Of a stretch of DNA of 64,000 bases, positions 60,868 to 64,000 are shown piece by piece. A program made the translations under genes and the position numbers. The notes under the pieces were generated by a model, which worked only from the letters and a program-made list of their open reading frames with translations, was not told the DNA's origin and made no database searches. This DNA comes from DATARH01 sp963746885 (GTDB lineage Bacteria > Pseudomonadota > Alphaproteobacteria > ATCC43930 > CGMCC-115725), in contig CAVVDM010000006.1 in assembly GCA_963746885.1 (NCBI GenBank), positions 62,001-126,000 of the forward strand, read 5' to 3'. Position 1 is the first letter of the stretch, and every line of letters begins with the position of its first letter.

Positions 60868-61827
60868 ATGGGCTCGGGCGCCACTCGCGTGTGGCCGGCC
60901 GCGCTCGCCGCATTGTCCGGCAGCACGATGGTCGGCGTGATGCCGCTGGCCGCGCGCCATCTTTATGCCGGCGGCATCAGCGCCCCGTCGATGCTGTTCT
61001 GGCGCTACGGCATTGCCCTGTTGGCATTGGCGGCGGCCGCGCGCGCCATGCGGCTCGATCTGCCGGCGGCGTGGCGCGGCGGCGCGTGGCGGATCGGGCT
61101 GGTCGGTGCGACGCTCGGGAGCGCGCAGACGCTGTGCTTCTGGGAGAGCCTGCGGACCCTCGATACCAGCATCGCGGTCCTGTTGTTCTACACCTACCCG
61201 GCGTTGACGCTGGTGCTCGACCGACTGGTGTTCAAGCAGCCGGTCCGGCCGCTCGCGGTGCTGTGCATCGCGGTCATCCTCGGCGGCGCCGGGCTGATCA
61301 CCGGCCCGGGGCTCCAGGGCGGCACGATCAACCCGCGCGGCCTCCTATGGGCGGTGCCGGGGCCGCTGATCTACGCGTTCTACCTGGCAATCAACGCACG
61401 GCTGCTGCGGCGCCACCCGCCGTTGGTCGGCGCGAGCGCGCTGTTTGCCGGGATGACGCTGAGCTTCGGGCTCGCCGCGGCGTTTCGCGGCCTCGATGTT
61501 CCCAACAGCACGACCGGCTGGCTCTTGGTCCTGTTTATTGCGCTGGGGCCGGGCGCGCTGACCATGACGCTGTTCACCTATAGCGTGCCGCGGCTCGGAG
61601 CGAGCGGGTTTGCGATCCTGGCCAATGCGGAGCTCGTCACGGTCGTGCTGCTCGGCACGCTGGTGCTCGGCGAGGCCGTCACGCTGCCGCGGGTGGTCGG
61701 CGGCGCGCTGATCGTCGCCGGCATCCTCGTCCATGCGCTGTCGCGGCAGCCGGCTTCCGGCGAGCCGGAAGCCGCGCCGCCGGCAGTCTCGCCGGCTACT
61801 TTCCCGGCGTCGAATACGGGTATTTGA
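60868..61827 (+). CDS. EamA/DMT-family transporter
   Basis: This membrane protein of 319 residues has about ten hydrophobic segments in two EamA halves (first with FWRYGIALLALAAAARAM and YTYPALTLVLDRLV, second with LWAVPGPLIYAFYLAINA and LANAELVTVVLLGTLVLGEA). Such carriers export metabolites or amino-acid-like compounds. It follows the amidohydrolase by 67 bases and may be cotranscribed. Its 3' end overlaps the convergent binding-protein gene by 32 bases. Confidence 0.9.
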   Translation: MGSGATRVWPAALAALSGSTMVGVMPLAARHLYAGGISAPSMLFWRYGIALLALAAAARAMRLDLPAAWRGGAWRIGLVGATLGSAQTLCFWESLRTLDTSIAVLLFYTYPALTLVLDRLVFKQPVRPLAVLCIAVILGGAGLITGPGLQGGTINPRGLLWAVPGPLIYAFYLAINARLLRRHPPLVGASALFAGMTLSFGLAAAFRGLDVPNSTTGWLLVLFIALGPGALTMTLFTYSVPRLGASGFAILANAELVTVVLLGTLVLGEAVTLPRVVGGALIVAGILVHALSRQPASGEPEAAPPAVSPATFPASNTGI

Positions 61828-63031
61828 GCGTCCCCGTCTTGTAGGCCGGCGGGTCGAGGATGACCTGCACGCCCGGTTTCTCGAACTGCGCGAGATCGTT
61901 GCCCTTCACCCCCTGGTATTGGATCGTCAGGATGCGCGGGTTGGTCCATTCGCCGTCCGGGCCGAACTTGATGTCGCCCATGATCGTCTTGAAGGTCGTG
62001 GCGTGCATATATTTGGCGAGCTTGTCCTGATCGAGCGAGCCGACCCCTTTGACCGCTTCCTCAAGCACCTGGTAGGTGGCGAAGACCAGCGGCGGCACGT
62101 AATACCCCAAGGGATCGGTGCCGGCGACCTTGGCGCGCTTCTGATACTCCGCGATGAAGGCGTCGACGCCGGGGAAGCTCATCGTCGGCTCGTGGACATA
62201 GAGCTCGTAATCGACGATGCCGTTGAGGCGCGGCCCCATCTGCTGCTTGATCGTGCCGAATTGCAGCCCGATGATCGGTCCGCCGAACATCTTGGCTTCG
62301 AGGCCCTGCTCCTGCACCGCGCGCAGCATGCCGGCGCTGTCGGCGGGATAGGAGGCGACAAAGACGAGATCGGGCTTGACCGCCCGGATCGCCTGTACGA
62401 TCGGGGTGAAGTCGATCGTGTTGGGCGGATAGACGCGGTCGTAGACGATCTTGAGACCGTCCTCTTTGATGTGCTTGCGGGCGCCCTCGAGGGCGTGCTG
62501 CGAGAATTCGGCGTCGGCGCCGGTGATCGCGATTGTCGTCGGCTTTGGCGTCATGCTCATCGCGACCCGGAAATAGCCGGCCGAGATCGCTTCGTTGCCG
62601 TCCGGCCCGTAGGGCATCGTCTGAAAATGCCGCGGGTAATGAAACCGGTCGTTGACCGCCAGCGACAAGGTGTTGAGCACCATCACCTTGTGCTCGATCA
62701 ATATCGGCATGGCTGCGGCGCTGTAATTGGTGCCGTAGGCCATCACCAGATCGACCTTGTCGACGTCGAGCAGCTTGGTGTAGATGCCCGGGTCGAGGGC
62801 GGGATTGCTCTGGTCGTCGTAGTGAATGATCTTGACCGGGCGGCCGAGGAGGCCGCCTTTGGCGTTGATGTCGTCCGCCCAGATTTGCGCGGTCACCAGG
62901 ATCTGCTTGCCGGCGCCGGCGCTGCCGCCCGTTTCCGGGCAGCTGAAGCCGATCTTGATCGGCTCCGCCGCGATGGCCGGCAGCGCCAGAGCAAAGAGCG
63001 CCAGCGCCAGCGCAAATGTCTTTCCGTTCAT
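61796..63031 (-). CDS. branched-chain amino acid-type ABC substrate-binding protein
   Basis: This periplasmic binding protein of 411 residues (Peripla_BP_6) has a signal peptide (about 1-22, ALALALFALALPAIAAE) and then IKIGFSCPETGGSAGAGKQ, AQIWADDINAKGGLLGRPVK and VIYDD-like inter-lobe hinges. It would serve a LivFGHM-type importer, which is not in the window. ATG 63031 is preferred to an upstream ATG because GGAGGAAACACAAGG lies in front of it. Its neighbour is an aldo/keto reductase. The ligand may be an aromatic acid or amide rather than leucine, since many such proteins in alphaproteobacteria serve catabolism. Confidence 0.9.
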   Translation of the reverse strand: MNGKTFALALALFALALPAIAAEPIKIGFSCPETGGSAGAGKQILVTAQIWADDINAKGGLLGRPVKIIHYDDQSNPALDPGIYTKLLDVDKVDLVMAYGTNYSAAAMPILIEHKVMVLNTLSLAVNDRFHYPRHFQTMPYGPDGNEAISAGYFRVAMSMTPKPTTIAITGADAEFSQHALEGARKHIKEDGLKIVYDRVYPPNTIDFTPIVQAIRAVKPDLVFVASYPADSAGMLRAVQEQGLEAKMFGGPIIGLQFGTIKQQMGPRLNGIVDYELYVHEPTMSFPGVDAFIAEYQKRAKVAGTDPLGYYVPPLVFATYQVLEEAVKGVGSLDQDKLAKYMHATTFKTIMGDIKFGPDGEWTNPRILTIQYQGVKGNDLAQFEKPGVQVILDPPAYKTGTLKYPYSTPGK

Positions 63032-63122
63032 CCTTGTGTTTCCTCCACACCGCATGGATTTAGCACGCAGACGCGGCTGAGCCTGCGGCCTGCTACCTGT
63101 CTGCGTGCTGTGATCTTTTCGT

Positions 63123-64000
63123 TCAGATGTAGACGCCCCGCATGCCCCCGGCGGGATAGCGGGTGCCGGCGGCGGCGCCGAGCGGCACCGCCTCGGCGAT
63201 GCTCTCGATCTCTTCCACCGTCAGCTTTACATCGAGCGCCCCGAGATTTTCTTCCAATCGCTCGATGCGCTTCGTCCCCGGGATCGGGAGCACGTCGGGG
63301 CCTTGCGCGATGAGCCAGGCGAGCGAGAGCTGCGCTACCGTGCATCGCTTGTCGGCGGCGATCGCCTCGACGCGCTCCACCAGCACCCGGTTCTTGCCGA
63401 AATTCTCACCCTCGAAACGCGGATGGCGGCCACGGGTGTCGCCGGGCGCGAGATTGTTGAGATCGGGCACGGCGCCGGCCAACAGGCTGCGGCCGAGCGG
63501 CGCGTAGGCAACGAACGAGATGCCGAGGTCCTTGACCGCGTCGCGCGTCTCGGTCGCTTCCTCGCGGTAGAGCAGCGAGTACTCGCTCTGCACCGCGGCG
63601 ATCGGGTGCACCGCGTGGCCGCGGCGCAGCCGCTCCGGGCGCGCCTCGCACAGTCCGAGATGGCGCACCTTGCCCTGCTCGACGAGCCGCTTCATCGCGC
63701 CGACCGTGTCCTCGACCGGCACGTTGGGATCGACCCGGTGCTGGTAATAGAGGTCGATCACATCGATCCCCAGCCGCTTCAGGCTCGCTTCGCAGGCCTG
63801 CTGCACGTATTCGGGGCGGCCGTCAACGCCGTTGGCCCCGCCCGGTCGCTGGATCTGGCCAAATTTGGTCGCGATCACGATCTTGTCGCGCCGGCCCGCC
63901 GGGAGCTGCGCCAGGAAGCGGCCGAGCAGCGTCTCGTTGTGGCCCCAGCCATACATGTCGGAGCTGTCGAAATGATCGACGCCGAGATCCACGGCGCGGT
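63123..64000 (-). CDS. aldo/keto reductase (5' end outside window)
   Basis: This partial TIM-barrel NADPH-dependent reductase, at least 292 residues, has FDSSDMYGWGHNE with active-site Asp and Tyr, VIATKFGQ with the Lys, YYQHRVDPNVPVEDT with His, VQSEYSLLYRE and a C-terminal IPGTKRIERLEENLGA that binds the cofactor phosphate. It belongs to the AKR group acting on aldehydes and ketones. The frame continues past the right edge, so the N-terminus is missing. It ends 92 bases before the binding-protein start. Confidence 0.92.
   Translation of the reverse strand, partial: RAVDLGVDHFDSSDMYGWGHNETLLGRFLAQLPAGRRDKIVIATKFGQIQRPGGANGVDGRPEYVQQACEASLKRLGIDVIDLYYQHRVDPNVPVEDTVGAMKRLVEQGKVRHLGLCEARPERLRRGHAVHPIAAVQSEYSLLYREEATETRDAVKDLGISFVAYAPLGRSLLAGAVPDLNNLAPGDTRGRHPRFEGENFGKNRVLVERVEAIAADKRCTVAQLSLAWLIAQGPDVLPIPGTKRIERLEENLGALDVKLTVEEIESIAEAVPLGAAAGTRYPAGGMRGVYI

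Overview
The window is GC-rich, densely packed DNA from a Gram-negative bacterium, most likely an alphaproteobacterium. The inference rests on a DcaP-like porin, a PagL-type lipid A deacylase, a lipid A-type acyltransferase, group 2 capsule (Kps) proteins, and a large catabolic complement of PF04909 amidohydrolases, a PhyH dioxygenase and branched-chain amino acid/NitT-type ABC components. The genus cannot be fixed from sequence alone. I found no tRNA, rRNA, CRISPR array, phage gene or transposase. Many genes overlap by 1-30 bases, giving translationally coupled operons on both strands.

Left part (1-10 kb): the end of a YbhF/YbhG-like efflux ABC operon (ATPase and HlyD adaptor, leftward). Facing it is a CpxR/CpxA-like two-component operon that carries an outer-membrane beta-barrel gene and a small phosphate-binding-like periplasmic gene between regulator and kinase. 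A small lipoprotein follows. Next comes a leftward biosynthetic operon: class III aminotransferase, type III polyketide synthase (broken by one frameshift) and a geranylgeranyl-reductase-like FAD oxidoreductase.

10.5-17.5 kb: an AT-richer divergent regulatory region separates that operon from a rightward operon of a T-hemolysin-family protein, AMP-dependent acyl ligase, haem-oxygenase-like (TenA/PqqC/UndA-type) putative di-iron enzyme, SDR, secreted TPR-like protein and methyltransferase. An alpha/beta hydrolase and a secreted trypsin-like protease follow. Together the two arms look like one uncharacterised lipid or polyketide pathway, and this is the best candidate for a new system.

17.5-29 kb: a PF04909 amidohydrolase; the circularly permuted ATP-grasp / alpha-E / transglutaminase trio; thioredoxin 2; a two-component flavin monooxygenase with its reductase, a frame-disrupted 3-hydroxyisobutyrate-dehydrogenase-like gene and a PhyH dioxygenase; and a leftward sugar epimerase / DegT aminotransferase pair.

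29-36 kb is envelope-centred: a 980-residue secreted FecR-domain protein with a Pro-Thr-Thr repeat, a small coiled-coil protein, a DcaP-like porin with a recognisable promoter and terminator, a PagL-like protein and a 2OG-Fe(II) oxygenase.

36-51 kb: a NitT/TauT-type importer (fused double permease plus ATPase with an AAA-associated C-terminal domain). Then a capsule/glycolipid locus: leftward KpsC - SDR - sulfatase-like phosphotransferase - cytochrome P450 - HtrB/LpxL-like acyltransferase, and rightward nucleotidyltransferase-HAD fusion - KpsE - KpsT. No KpsM permease lies in the window. A leftward gene of unknown function, possibly sulfotransferase-like, ends the locus.

51-64 kb is catabolic and transport: M81 (MlrC-like) peptidase, omega-aminotransferase and Gfo/Idh/MocA oxidoreductase; an unusual NMT1-like binding protein fused through one membrane segment to a kinase-type ATPase domain; two tandem PF04909 amidohydrolases; a small membrane protein; a dihydroorotase-like amidohydrolase; an EamA exporter; a branched-chain amino acid-type binding protein; and a truncated aldo/keto reductase at the right edge.
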